A stretch of 64,000 nucleotides of DNA, taken from positions 110,882 to 174,881 of the forward strand of contig CASFAV010000013.1 in assembly GCA_949292905.1 (NCBI GenBank). The letters are read 5' to 3'. How positions within the stretch are numbered: the first letter of the stretch is position 1; each line of letters opens with the position of its first letter. A program made the position numbers and the translations under genes. Positions 1 through 10,895 of this stretch are shown in pieces. The notes under the pieces are model-generated. The model made no database searches. It saw nothing but the letters and a program-made list of their open reading frames with translations, and was not told where the DNA came from. The stretch comes from an uncultured Eubacteriales bacterium. Its GTDB lineage: Bacteria > Bacillota > Clostridia > Christensenellales > DTU072.

Positions 1-1311
1 CGTGGTCTTGCCCGCACCCGTAGGTCCCACGATGGCTATGCTCTCGCCCGCGTTGACGTGGAGCGAAAGATCGGTGATGAGCGGTTTGTCTTTCACGTAG
101 GAGAACGCAACGTTCTCGATATCCACTCTGCCTTCGCACTCCTCTACCGAGATCTTCTTTTCGCCGTCGGCGGTCATTTCTTCGAGATCGAATACCTGGA
201 ACACGCGTTCCGCCGCGGCTATCGAGGACTGTATCGTATTGGCTATGTTACTGATATTCTCGATAGGTTGCGCAAACTGTCTCGTATAGGAAAGCAGCGC
301 CTGTATGTCGCCTATCGTGACCATGCCGCCGCCCGCACGCAGACCGCCGCCGACGCATATGCCCACGTAGCAGAGGTTGTCTATGAATTTAATGCTCGGC
401 AGGATTATGCCCGCGAGGAACTGCGACTTGCGCGTGGCGCGCTTCAACGCCTTGTTGATCTCCTCGTAGGTCATTATGCTTTCCTTCTCGTGATTATACA
501 GCTTGACGACGTTGTGCCCGGTGTACATTTCCTCGATATGTCCGTTCAGCACGCCTATGCGTTGTTGCTGCTTGGCAAATTCTTTCTGGGATTTCTTGAC
601 GATGACGCCCGAAACTATCAAAAGAAGAGGCAGACTGACGAGAGCGATTATCGACAACAACCAGTCTATACGCACCATCATGATGAATACGCCCACGACC
701 GTCATCACGCCCGTGATTATCTGGTTGATGCTGTCCTGAAGAGTGAGCGATATCATCTCGATATCGATGGTGAAACGGCTCAGCACGTCGCCTATGGGCG
801 TCGCGTCGAAATAGGAAAGCGGCACTTTGTCGAGCTTATGCTTGACGTCGTTACGCATCCTGCGCACGACGCGCTGGGACATCGAAGCCGCTATGAGTCC
901 GCTCGTGAACTGGAACAACGCGTTCAGTACGTACAAGCCCGCGCACGTCCAAAGTACGGGAGCTATGTAATTGTAAAGCTGTCCGTTGCCGTTCGGCGCG
1001 CGGTCGATATCGATGAAATATTCGATGCTCTCGACGAGGCAATTGGTGACCTTTTTCATTATATCGGGTACCCAAATCGCGAACCACGCGCCTATCGCCG
1101 CTATAAGGATCATGGCAATGAGCATGGGGTATTGCGGCTTCAGATACTTGATGAGCCTTACTACCGTCGCTTTGAAGTTCTCCGCTTTATCGACTTCTTT
1201 GATCTCCGGACCGCCGACGCCCAATGCGCGCCCGAGGTCGAGCCCTGCCTGCTGCTGAGAGTTATCGCGGGAAGCGGTATTCTGATTTTGCATTTCGTCG
1301 TAATCGCTCAC
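1..1311 (-). CDS. ABC exporter half-transporter (permease plus ATPase), partial at window edge
   Basis: Reading the minus strand from a GTG at 1311 gives 437 codons with no stop up to base 1, so the gene continues outside the window. The protein begins VSDYDEMQNQ, then has an exporter-type membrane domain (first helix around residue 60) and enters the nucleotide-binding domain, reaching the Walker A motif GPTGAGKTT at the very edge. The GTG overlaps the stop of the upstream ABC gene (GTGA) and has an AGGAGG at 1322-1327. An ATG at 1293 is the alternative start, but it sits too far from that ribosome site. Multidrug/lipid exporters of this type work as heterodimers. The upstream partner has a degenerate ATP site, so this half probably supplies the active catalytic residues, which lie outside the window. 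Substrate unknown. Confidence 0.9.
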   Translation of the reverse strand, partial: MSDYDEMQNQNTASRDNSQQQAGLDLGRALGVGGPEIKEVDKAENFKATVVRLIKYLKPQYPMLIAMILIAAIGAWFAIWVPDIMKKVTNCLVESIEYFIDIDRAPNGNGQLYNYIAPVLWTCAGLYVLNALFQFTSGLIAASMSQRVVRRMRNDVKHKLDKVPLSYFDATPIGDVLSRFTIDIEMISLTLQDSINQIITGVMTVVGVFIMMVRIDWLLSIIALVSLPLLLIVSGVIVKKSQKEFAKQQQRIGVLNGHIEEMYTGHNVVKLYNHEKESIMTYEEINKALKRATRKSQFLAGIILPSIKFIDNLCYVGICVGGGLRAGGGMVTIGDIQALLSYTRQFAQPIENISNIANTIQSSIAAAERVFQVFDLEEMTADGEKKISVEECEGRVDIENVAFSYVKDKPLITDLSLHVNAGESIAIVGPTGAGKTT

Positions 1312-4300
1312 AGTCCCAGTTCCTCCTCGCTCATCTGCGACAAAGCTATATCGCGGTACAGCTTGCAATTGCGGATAAGGTATTCATGAGTACCCTGTCC
1401 GACTATTTGTCCTGCGTCGAGCACGATGATATTGTCCGCGTCCATTATCGTGCCTATTCTCTGCGCGACTATGATGGTAGCGCTGTTCTGCGTGATGGAT
1501 TTAAGCGCCTGTCTCAGGTTCTTGTCGGTGCGGAAGTCGAGCGCGGAGAAGCTGTCGTCGAATACGAGCAGCTCCGGCTTACGGATTATCGCGCGCGCTA
1601 TCGCGAGGCGTTGCTTCTGCCCTCCCGAGAAGTTTCCGCCGCCCTGCTCCACTCTGCTGTCGAGGGCGCCGTCCTTCTCTCTTACGAAGGTATCGCTCTG
1701 CGCTATTCTGAGCGCCTCCCAGCATTCCTCGTCGGTGGCGTCGGGCTTGCCGTAACGCAGATTGTCGCGTATCGTGCCGCTCATAAGCACCGAACGTTGC
1801 GGGACGAAGCCTATCTTATCGCGTAATTCCGCCTGATTGTAGTCGTTTACGTTGACGCCGTCGAACAATATCTCTCCTTCGTTCACCTCGTAGAAACGCG
1901 GGATAAGGTTGATGACGGCGGACTTACCGCTCCCCGTGCCGCCTACAATGGCGGTGACCTTACCTTTCTCCGCTACGAAGTCGATATCCTTCAATATATA
2001 TTGTTCTGCTTCGTCGGAAAACTTGAAATTGACGTGTTTGAAGCGTATCGTGCCCACTTCGGTATAATTCCGATCCGGATCCTCGGGATCCTTGATCTTA
2101 TTCTCGGTATCGAGCACCTCGTTGATACGCAGTGCGGATGCCGTCGCACGCGGGAACATTATAAACACGGTGGCGAGCATGACGAGCGCCAACATTATCT
2201 GCGTCATATACTGAATGACAGCCATCATGTCGCCGACGTTGATGTTGTCGTTGAAGGCTATCTGTTTGCTGGCGCGCCAGACGACGCCCACCATCGAGCA
2301 GTTCATGACGACGGCGATCAAAGGCGAGAGCACCGCGCACCAACGGTTGACGACGATAGCCGTCTTGGTGAGGCTGTCGTTGACCTCGCTGAAACGCTTG
2401 TTCTCGGCGTCCTGCTTATTGAAAGCGCGCACGACGCGGATACCCGTAAGCCCTTCCCTCGTTATGAGCGTAAGTCGGTCGACCTTCTGCTGAATGAGCT
2501 GGAATAGCGGATAAACGACCTTAGCCGCGACGAACGAAGCCACTACGAGTATCGGTATGTCGTAGAAAAGCACGGAAGTCATATAGAAAGACTTTTCCGC
2601 CGACATTATGAAGCCGCCTATGAGCGTGATCGGCGCGATGAGTCCCGTCCTCAGAATGAGCAGGAACACCTGCTGTATCTGGTTGACGTCGTTGGTGGAA
2701 CGCGTGATAAGACTTGCCGTGGAGAAGGTATCGAATTCCGCAAGGGAGAAAGTTTCCACCTTTGCGAATACTTTACTGCGGATGATGGCTGAGAAATTTG
2801 CCGCCATTTTACTGCTGAAGAGCGCGGCGAGTATCGCCGAGGTGCAAGCCGCGAGAGTAAGCAGCAGCATGAGACCGCCGCGCTTCAATATGAAGCCCAT
2901 ATCGTCGGTCTGCGTCGTCTCGCCGTCGGGAAGCATCATGTCCTTATACGTCTTGAATTCGACGAGCGCTATGCTGTATGATTTAAGCTCGCCCGATTCG
3001 AAAGCTTCCTGCTTCGTGCCCGTCGACGAAAGCGTGAGGTAATTGCCGAGTTTTATCCAGAACTTCTTCCATTGCATGCCGAAGGAAGCCGCGGTCTTGA
3101 GCGAAGTCACGCTGACGCGGTTGCCGTTCTCGTCGTAAGCGTTGCTGATATAATCCTCGAGCTCGGAAATGATACGCTCGGGTTTTCTGTCGTTGAAAGT
3201 GAGCAGATGCGACAAAAGCATCATATCGTTGTCTTCGGTATAGAAAAGCACGAGCCTGTTCACGGAATCGCGTATGGAGCGCACCTGTTCTTCGGAGAAT
3301 TCGCCCTGTTCGTAATACTTGTTGTCGTACACGAGAGCGTTCATCAATATTTCGGCGTTATAATCGTTGGCGAGCTCCTGCGCTCTGGAATCGGTTATTC
3401 CGCGGTAGGTATCCACCCATTTTGCCCCCACGTATTTATAAGCGTAACCGAGAACGTTGTTGCAGATAATGACTTCGTAGTCGGGCATGGGGTCCGGTCT
3501 GCCGGTGGAACTATCGTCGGCATTATAAACTTCCTCTCCGTCGTCGTCGGAATATATGTAAATGAGCTTCTCGGGTTCGAGCGCCCTGCCGTAAGCGTCG
3601 GTAGCGATCCTTTTGCCGTCCTTGTCCACGGGTATAGGCATAAGGTTGCCGTACTCCGAATGTTTCATGCAGCTTATGCAGGCGGTAAGGATCTTGCGAT
3701 TGGACTCGTTGTCCATCGCGTCCTCGTCCACGCGGGGATCCTGATTGAGCAGGTCGTTGACGCAAATGGTATTCCCCTTGCTGTCGTCCGATCTTATTTT
3801 GATAGAAGCGGGGTTGTCGTTGATGTCCTGGGTTACCGAGTTATAGTCGAAAACGAGCAGCACGTTGATGATCTCCGCCATCGCGCTCCTGTCCGCGTCG
3901 GTAAAATAAGATTCTTTGAAATCGGGTTCCCAATCGTCCCATTGAGATTCCTGAACGTTGGCGTCGCGCCATTCGAAGGCTTTCTCCTGATAGGGTTCGA
4001 GCCCGTCGAGGAAGGGCGTGAGCACTTTATCGAAAAGCTCCTCGGAATCCTTGACGGGGATATCCCTGAACACGAAGTCGATTATGGTATTGCCGCCCTC
4101 TTCGCGCTCTATCGCGTCGGCGAGGTCGTGCGTTGAGAAGCCGTCCACCATTTCGAAAACGGGTATTGTGTCTTCGCTGTAGCCTTTGAGCGTCTTTTCG
4201 GAATCTACGGAACTGAGACTGGAAGGTTTGGGCATTTCTAGGTGCTCGTACAACGGCTCGTAGTCGATATAAATACCGTCGTCGATGATCTCGGACATTT

Positions 4301-4403
4301 TTTCCGGAAGGTAAAGTTCCGCGACAGCCTGCCCGGTGACGAGCATAACTATCAATACGAATACCCATGCCATGGGCTTAAGATTGCGGAAAAGCCGGAA
4401 CAT
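1308..4403 (-). CDS. ABC exporter half-transporter with giant extracellular insertion
   Basis: A type I (exporter) ABC protein of 1,031 residues, against about 580-620 for the family. The first membrane helix (about residues 12-29) is followed by about 475 hydrophilic residues before the second helix (about 509-530). The family normally has a short loop here, so this is an extracellular insertion that I do not recognise. The C-terminal ATPase has Walker A GGTGSGKSA, Q-loop VPQ and signature FSGGQKQRLAIARA. Walker B is LLVFDDS, with Asp where the catalytic Glu is usual, and the H-loop reads VAQR instead of VAHR: a degenerate site typical of heterodimeric exporters. An in-frame TTG at 4469 lies inside the -35 box of a good promoter, so I place the start at ATG 4403, preceded by AGAGGTAGGG. 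Translationally coupled to the next gene. Confidence 0.9.
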   Translation of the reverse strand: MFRLFRNLKPMAWVFVLIVMLVTGQAVAELYLPEKMSEIIDDGIYIDYEPLYEHLEMPKPSSLSSVDSEKTLKGYSEDTIPVFEMVDGFSTHDLADAIEREEGGNTIIDFVFRDIPVKDSEELFDKVLTPFLDGLEPYQEKAFEWRDANVQESQWDDWEPDFKESYFTDADRSAMAEIINVLLVFDYNSVTQDINDNPASIKIRSDDSKGNTICVNDLLNQDPRVDEDAMDNESNRKILTACISCMKHSEYGNLMPIPVDKDGKRIATDAYGRALEPEKLIYIYSDDDGEEVYNADDSSTGRPDPMPDYEVIICNNVLGYAYKYVGAKWVDTYRGITDSRAQELANDYNAEILMNALVYDNKYYEQGEFSEEQVRSIRDSVNRLVLFYTEDNDMMLLSHLLTFNDRKPERIISELEDYISNAYDENGNRVSVTSLKTAASFGMQWKKFWIKLGNYLTLSSTGTKQEAFESGELKSYSIALVEFKTYKDMMLPDGETTQTDDMGFILKRGGLMLLLTLAACTSAILAALFSSKMAANFSAIIRSKVFAKVETFSLAEFDTFSTASLITRSTNDVNQIQQVFLLILRTGLIAPITLIGGFIMSAEKSFYMTSVLFYDIPILVVASFVAAKVVYPLFQLIQQKVDRLTLITREGLTGIRVVRAFNKQDAENKRFSEVNDSLTKTAIVVNRWCAVLSPLIAVVMNCSMVGVVWRASKQIAFNDNINVGDMMAVIQYMTQIMLALVMLATVFIMFPRATASALRINEVLDTENKIKDPEDPDRNYTEVGTIRFKHVNFKFSDEAEQYILKDIDFVAEKGKVTAIVGGTGSGKSAVINLIPRFYEVNEGEILFDGVNVNDYNQAELRDKIGFVPQRSVLMSGTIRDNLRYGKPDATDEECWEALRIAQSDTFVREKDGALDSRVEQGGGNFSGGQKQRLAIARAIIRKPELLVFDDSFSALDFRTDKNLRQALKSITQNSATIIVAQRIGTIMDADNIIVLDAGQIVGQGTHEYLIRNCKLYRDIALSQMSEEELGL

Positions 4404-4434
4404 CCCTACCTCTTGCCAAATATTGCTATAAGAT

Positions 4435-4463
4435 AATATAACATACGGCGAAAAGATAGTCAA
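4435..4463 (-). promoter_or_regulatory. sigma-A promoter of the ABC exporter operon
   Basis: On the minus strand, -35 TTGACT (4458-4463), a 17-base spacer and -10 TATATT (4435-4440). The predicted transcript starts near 4428, about 25 bases before the ATG at 4403. This also rules out the longer in-frame TTG start at 4469. Confidence 0.8.
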
Positions 4464-4524
4464 TAGCAACCCCGAATTTATTTATATATAAATAAAAGCG
4501 AAGCGCCGCCTTTACGGAAGAGGC

Positions 4525-4550
4525 AAAAAAACGCGCCTTACCCGGCGCGC
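4525..4550 (-). terminator. intrinsic terminator of the ATP synthase operon
   Basis: Minus-strand hairpin CGCGCC-GGGTAA-GGCGCG (arms 4544-4549 and 4532-4537), followed by seven T (4525-4531). It lies 38 bases after the atpC stop. Confidence 0.9.
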
Positions 4551-4587
4551 CTACGGATGCGGTATGCAAAGCCGCGAACGTTAACGC

Positions 4588-7247
<2,660 letters not shown>

Positions 7248-7257
7248 ACCGAATTTT

Positions 7258-9024
7258 TCAGTCGCTTTCGTTTGCGTTCTCGCCGAGGAATTCCCCGACG
7301 AAACTCTCTATGGCTTCGTCCAAGCGCACGCTCTCTCTGTGATCGAGCGTGCCGCGGTCGTTGAGCGATCGCAGCAATGCGGAATTCTTATCCCGTAAAT
7401 GCGCATACAGCTTCTTGAGGAAGACGCGCACTTTCGCCAACGGTATCTCTTTGAGAAAACCTTTGGAAACCGCATAAAGACATACGGCCTCTTCCAGGAA
7501 GCTCATCGGTTCGTACTCGTCCTGTTTCAAAGATTCCACTGTCTTGGCGCCGCTGTCGAGCACGGCTTTGGTGGAATCGCCGAGAGAAGAACCGAATTGC
7601 GCGAAAACTTCCAGCTCGCGGTAATGCGCAATATCCAGACGCAGGGAAGAGCTCGTCTTGCGGATAAAAGGTCTCTGAGCCTGACCGCCCACGCGGCTTA
7701 CCGAAAGTCCCACGTTTATAGCGGGACGGACGCCTGCGTTGAACAGTTCGCTTTCGAGATATATCTGACCGTCGGTGATGCTTATCACGTTGGTGGGGAT
7801 ATATGCGGAAATATCGCCCGCCTGCGTTTCTATTATGGGAAGCGCCGTCACCGATCCGCCGCCCATCTCGTCGGAAAGCTTGGCGGCTCTCTCGAGCAGT
7901 CTGGAATGGATGTAGAATACGTCGCCCGGATACGCTTCGCGCCCTGCGGGACGCTTGAGCAGCAGGGATATCGCTCTGTAAGCCACGGCGTGCTTGGACA
8001 GATCGTCGTAGATAACGAGCGCGTCCTTGCCGTCGTACATGAATTTTTCGGCTATCGCGGCTCCCGTATAAGGAGCTATATACTGGAGGGGCGCGGAATC
8101 GTCCGCCGTCGTGAGCACCACCGTGGTGTATTCCATCGCGCCGTATTTCTTCAGCGTGCCTATGAGCCTGCCTACGGTCGCCGCGCGCTGACCGATCGCT
8201 ACGTAAATGCAGTTGACGTTTTTGCCCTTCTGATTGAGAATGGTGTCTATAGCTATGGCGGTCTTACCCGTCTGACGGTCTCCTATGATGAGCTCGCGCT
8301 GTCCTTTGCCTATCGGGACCATCGAGTCACTGGCGAGAATGCCCGTTTCAAGAGGCTCGGACACCTTCTGCCTGTCTATAATGTGCGGAGCAGGGCTCTC
8401 GATACATCGCGTTTCGTCTCCCGAAATGCGCTTACCGCCGTCGAGAGGCTCTCCGAGAGGATTGATGACTCTGCCTGAAAGTTCGTCTCCGACCGGCACC
8501 TCCACGATCTTGCCCGTGGTGTAGACGTAATCGCCGTATTCGGCGGAATCGACGTCGCTCAAGACTATCGCGCCGACGGAATCTTTCTCGAGGTTCATCG
8601 CGAGCGCGAAGCCGCGCGTGCCTACGAGAAGCAGTTCGCCGTAACGGCAGTTATTGAGCCCTTCGACTCTTATGACTCCGTCCGCCGCGCTGATGACTTT
8701 GCCGCAATGCTCGAAATCGAGCTTGTGCTCGACCATCTCCGAAAGCTTGCTTTTAAGAAGCGCGGGTATGTCCTTGACCGCTATGCCCTCGCTCGAAGCA
8801 TGCAGCAGCTTTTCGCTGTTTTTCCTTATGCGCCTCAGCTCCGCCGCGGCAGAAGCGTCGTAGACGTCTTCGCCGTCCACTATCACTATACCGCCGACTA
8901 TGGAATCTATGACGTAACGAAACCGCAGTTCTTCGGAGACGTCCGCTTCGCGCAGACCCTTTTCGAGTTTCTTTTTCTGCGCCGCGGTAAGCGGCACGGA
9001 AGATTTTATTATGATTTCACGCAT
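7258..9024 (-). CDS. atpA: ATP synthase alpha subunit with fused delta C-terminal domain
   Basis: 588 residues, about 80 longer than a normal alpha subunit. Residues about 80-588 are a full alpha: N-terminal helix, ISAADGVIRVEGL, Walker A GDRQTGKT (248-255, about 79 later than in E. coli alpha) and the Arg-finger segment GLSVSRVGG. Residues 1-75 match the C-terminal domain of subunit delta (atpH): a strand, then SSVPLTAAQKKKLEKGL, then YVIDSIVGGIVIVDGEDVYD-A-S, the family's D-x-S-[IL]-x-G-G signature, and a final helix AAELRRIRK. The delta N-terminal helical bundle is absent and no separate atpH lies in the operon: atpF ends 5 bases before this start. The frame is continuous and the host genes intact, so this looks like a real fusion. 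Delta normally links the top of F1 to the b stalk. Here the b-binding half would be present three times. Confidence 0.93.
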   Translation of the reverse strand: MREIIIKSSVPLTAAQKKKLEKGLREADVSEELRFRYVIDSIVGGIVIVDGEDVYDASAAAELRRIRKNSEKLLHASSEGIAVKDIPALLKSKLSEMVEHKLDFEHCGKVISAADGVIRVEGLNNCRYGELLLVGTRGFALAMNLEKDSVGAIVLSDVDSAEYGDYVYTTGKIVEVPVGDELSGRVINPLGEPLDGGKRISGDETRCIESPAPHIIDRQKVSEPLETGILASDSMVPIGKGQRELIIGDRQTGKTAIAIDTILNQKGKNVNCIYVAIGQRAATVGRLIGTLKKYGAMEYTTVVLTTADDSAPLQYIAPYTGAAIAEKFMYDGKDALVIYDDLSKHAVAYRAISLLLKRPAGREAYPGDVFYIHSRLLERAAKLSDEMGGGSVTALPIIETQAGDISAYIPTNVISITDGQIYLESELFNAGVRPAINVGLSVSRVGGQAQRPFIRKTSSSLRLDIAHYRELEVFAQFGSSLGDSTKAVLDSGAKTVESLKQDEYEPMSFLEEAVCLYAVSKGFLKEIPLAKVRVFLKKLYAHLRDKNSALLRSLNDRGTLDHRESVRLDEAIESFVGEFLGENANESD

Positions 9025-9029
9025 ACCGC

Positions 9030-9596
9030 TTAATTCTTCTTCTTGACGGAAACGCCGTCGTCCGCTTTGGACTGCGAGCCGTGAACGGCGCGAAACTGTT
9101 CGATGAGCGGAGCTATCACCGCTTCGTTGTCTTCGGCGTTCACTTCGCGTTCGAGTATTTTAGACGACATCGTAAGCGCAAGCGAGGTGACTTCGCGGCT
9201 CAGCGCCGCGCGTTCGCGTACCTCTTTCGCCGCCATATCCGCTTCCGTGCGGGCTATCAGCTCCTTGGCGTCCTTACGCGCGTTCTCGATGATAGCGTCC
9301 GCTTCTTTCATTGCGTTGGCATTGGCGTCGTCTTCGATCTTAAGCGCCTTGGCTTCCGCTTCGCGTATCTTGTTTTCCGCTTCGGCGCGAAGCTTCTCGG
9401 CTTCCTCTTTCTTCTTTACGTGATCCGCCTCTTCCTCCGCGTATCCCTGCGCCCTCTTCTCCATGAACTTCTTGATCGGTTTATAGAGCAGGAAGCGCAC
9501 GCCTACTATCAGAACGATGAAGTTGAAGATATGCAGAAGGATCTCGATCACGTTCAATCCGAGCGGCATATCCGCCGCCGTCATAATCGTATTCAT
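9030..9596 (-). CDS. atpF: F-type ATP synthase subunit b (peripheral stalk)
   Basis: 188 residues. One N-terminal membrane helix (about residues 18-40, IEILLHIFNFIVLIVGVRFLL) leads through YKPIKKFMEKRAQ into a long Ala/Glu/Lys coiled coil that forms the peripheral stalk. The C-terminal part (SLALTMSSKILEREVN) is the usual delta-contact region, followed by a polar tail of about 20 residues. I checked for a fused delta N-terminal domain, as in mycobacterial b-delta fusions, and found none. It lies between atpE and the delta-alpha gene with gaps of 11 and 5 bases. Confidence 0.95.
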   Translation of the reverse strand: MNTIMTAADMPLGLNVIEILLHIFNFIVLIVGVRFLLYKPIKKFMEKRAQGYAEEEADHVKKKEEAEKLRAEAENKIREAEAKALKIEDDANANAMKEADAIIENARKDAKELIARTEADMAAKEVRERAALSREVTSLALTMSSKILEREVNAEDNEAVIAPLIEQFRAVHGSQSKADDGVSVKKKN

Positions 9597-9607
9597 AGAC
9601 TCCTACC

Positions 9608-9847
9608 TTACATCGTCATAATGAGTATCGCTACGAGCAAGCCGTAGATCGCGAGCGTTTCGCAGAACGCAAGACCGAGTATCAACGTCGACCTAATCTT
9701 ATTGTCGGCTTCGGGCTGACGCGCGATGCCGTCGAGAGCCTTACTGATGGAAAGTCCCATACCGAGGGCTGCGCCGAGACCGGTAAGCCCTATGGCGAGG
9801 GCTGCGCCCAGAGAAGAAAGTTCGCCTGCAAGAAGCATTAAATTCAT
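9608..9847 (-). CDS. atpE: F-type ATP synthase subunit c (rotor ring)
   Basis: 79 residues forming the two-helix hairpin of the c-ring, with the conserved polar loop ARQPEADNK. The ion-binding carboxylate is Glu63 in helix 2 ([12 protein letters not shown]). In Na+-coupled rings such as Ilyobacter, a Gln in helix 1 and Ser/Thr after the Glu complete the site. Here the Gln position is Met30 and the residues after Glu63 are Thr-Leu, so I infer proton coupling. It lies 27 bases after atpB and 11 before atpF. Confidence 0.95.
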   Translation of the reverse strand: MNLMLLAGELSSLGAALAIGLTGLGAALGMGLSISKALDGIARQPEADNKIRSTLILGLAFCETLAIYGLLVAILIMTM

Positions 9848-9874
9848 ATCACACCTCCGTGTAACGTAAATTGT

Positions 9875-10609
9875 CTATTCTACAGCCTCGCCGATGAAAA
9901 TGGCGGACAGCGTAGCGAAAAGGAAGGATTGTATCAGCGCGTGGAATATCGTCGTGATGACCGAAACGACGGCGGGAACGACGAAACTCAGATAGATAAC
10001 GCTGTATACGAGCTCGACGATGATGAAGCCGCTCATGATGGCTCCGAAAAGACGGAAGGAAAGCGACAGCGGTACGGCGAGGTCGGTGATTATGTTGATG
10101 GGATTGCCGAGATAGCGTTTGGCTCTGCCGAAAAGCCCCTTCTCTCTCAGCCCGCAGTAATTTATCACGAAGAACGTGGACAGTCCGAAGGCAAGGCAGG
10201 TATTGATGCTTGCGAAAGCCGGGCGGATGCCGAGCAATTCCGCAAGCGTGGTGAGGCATATGAAAATAGCCGCCGTGGCGATATACGGACCGACGAAGCT
10301 CGCCTGCTTTTTGAGCGGCGAAGCGGTCTTGTCGAAGTACCCTACGAGCCCCTCCAACAGGAGCTGAAGACCTTTGGGCTGTTTTTTGAATTTCGGGATT
10401 ACGAAAATGCGGATGACGACGCAGGCGATAAGTATCACCGCCGTGCCGAGGAATGCGGAATACAGCGAAGGGTTGACTTTAAGTCCGAAGAAGTCCACGA
10501 GTTCGGGGTCGATGGCTTCCTGAACGGCTTCGCTCATACCGCCGCCGAAAGCCTCTTTATAACTTTCCGCGAAAAAATCCGTAAAGGCGCTTGCCAGCAT
10601 TGTAAGCAT
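9875..10609 (-). CDS. atpB: F-type ATP synthase subunit a (ion channel)
   Basis: 244 residues with five to six membrane helices. The essential channel arginine is Arg186 in the motif PLSLSFRLFGAIMSG. The C-terminal helix segment (IFHALIQSFLFATLSAIFIGEAVE) is also typical. Subunit a carries ions to and from the c-ring. It is the first gene of the operon, and no atpI-like gene precedes it. The start is preceded by GGAGGGT at a proper distance. Upstream are two TATAAT boxes and a 17-base palindrome that may control the operon. Confidence 0.95.
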   Translation of the reverse strand: MLTMLASAFTDFFAESYKEAFGGGMSEAVQEAIDPELVDFFGLKVNPSLYSAFLGTAVILIACVVIRIFVIPKFKKQPKGLQLLLEGLVGYFDKTASPLKKQASFVGPYIATAAIFICLTTLAELLGIRPAFASINTCLAFGLSTFFVINYCGLREKGLFGRAKRYLGNPINIITDLAVPLSLSFRLFGAIMSGFIIVELVYSVIYLSFVVPAVVSVITTIFHALIQSFLFATLSAIFIGEAVE

Positions 10610-10653
10610 TGCATACCCTCCTTACTGACGCAGAAGTGACGGAGCGGACACTT

Positions 10654-10703
10654 TAATAGGTATCCTATTATAATGCGTATAATTTCCGTAACGTCCCATT
10701 ATA
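10654..10703 (-). promoter_or_regulatory. atp operon promoter region with operator-like palindrome
   Basis: The minus strand has two exact TATAAT boxes (10698-10703 and 10667-10672) ahead of atpB. Neither has a convincing -35 at 17 bases. A perfect inverted repeat TAATAGG-TAT-CCTATTA (10654-10670) overlaps the proximal -10 box and the expected start of transcription. This is the position expected of a repressor site. The protein that would bind is unknown. Confidence 0.5.
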
Positions 10704-10830
10704 ATACACCCTTTTTCACGATAAATCAAGCGTTTTCGAGATAAGGCGCGACGAAGGCGCGTGAGCGCGACAAAATCACGAAAACGGACTGAAAACGCGC
10801 ATTATATCGCAAAAACAGCAAATTATAAGT

Positions 10831-10862
10831 AAAAAAATGCGCCGCGGCAAATGCCGCGGCGA
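10831..10862 (-). terminator. intrinsic terminator after gpmI
   Basis: Perfect 9-base-pair stem CGCCGCGGC / GCCGCGGCG (10840-10848 and 10853-10861) with a 4-base loop. On the minus strand it is followed, after two bases, by seven T. It ends the pgk-tpiA-gpmI transcript. The 120 bases between it and the atp promoter hold nothing else that I recognise. Confidence 0.9.
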
Positions 10863-10895
10863 CATAAATTTAGTAAAGAATATTTTTGCAAAAAA

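Noticed and set aside
4404..4469. Upstream in-frame extension of the ABC exporter from TTG 4469
   Set aside because: The TTG lies beside the -35 box, and the codons span the promoter, upstream of the predicted transcript start.
7258..9032. Frameshift or assembly error as the cause of the delta-alpha fusion
   Set aside because: The frame is continuous for 588 codons, the junction runs smoothly into the alpha N-terminal helix, and no leftover delta N-terminal sequence is found in any frame between atpF and atpA.
9608..9847. Sodium-driven c-ring
   Set aside because: The Gln and second hydroxyl ligands of the Na+ site are replaced by Met and Leu.
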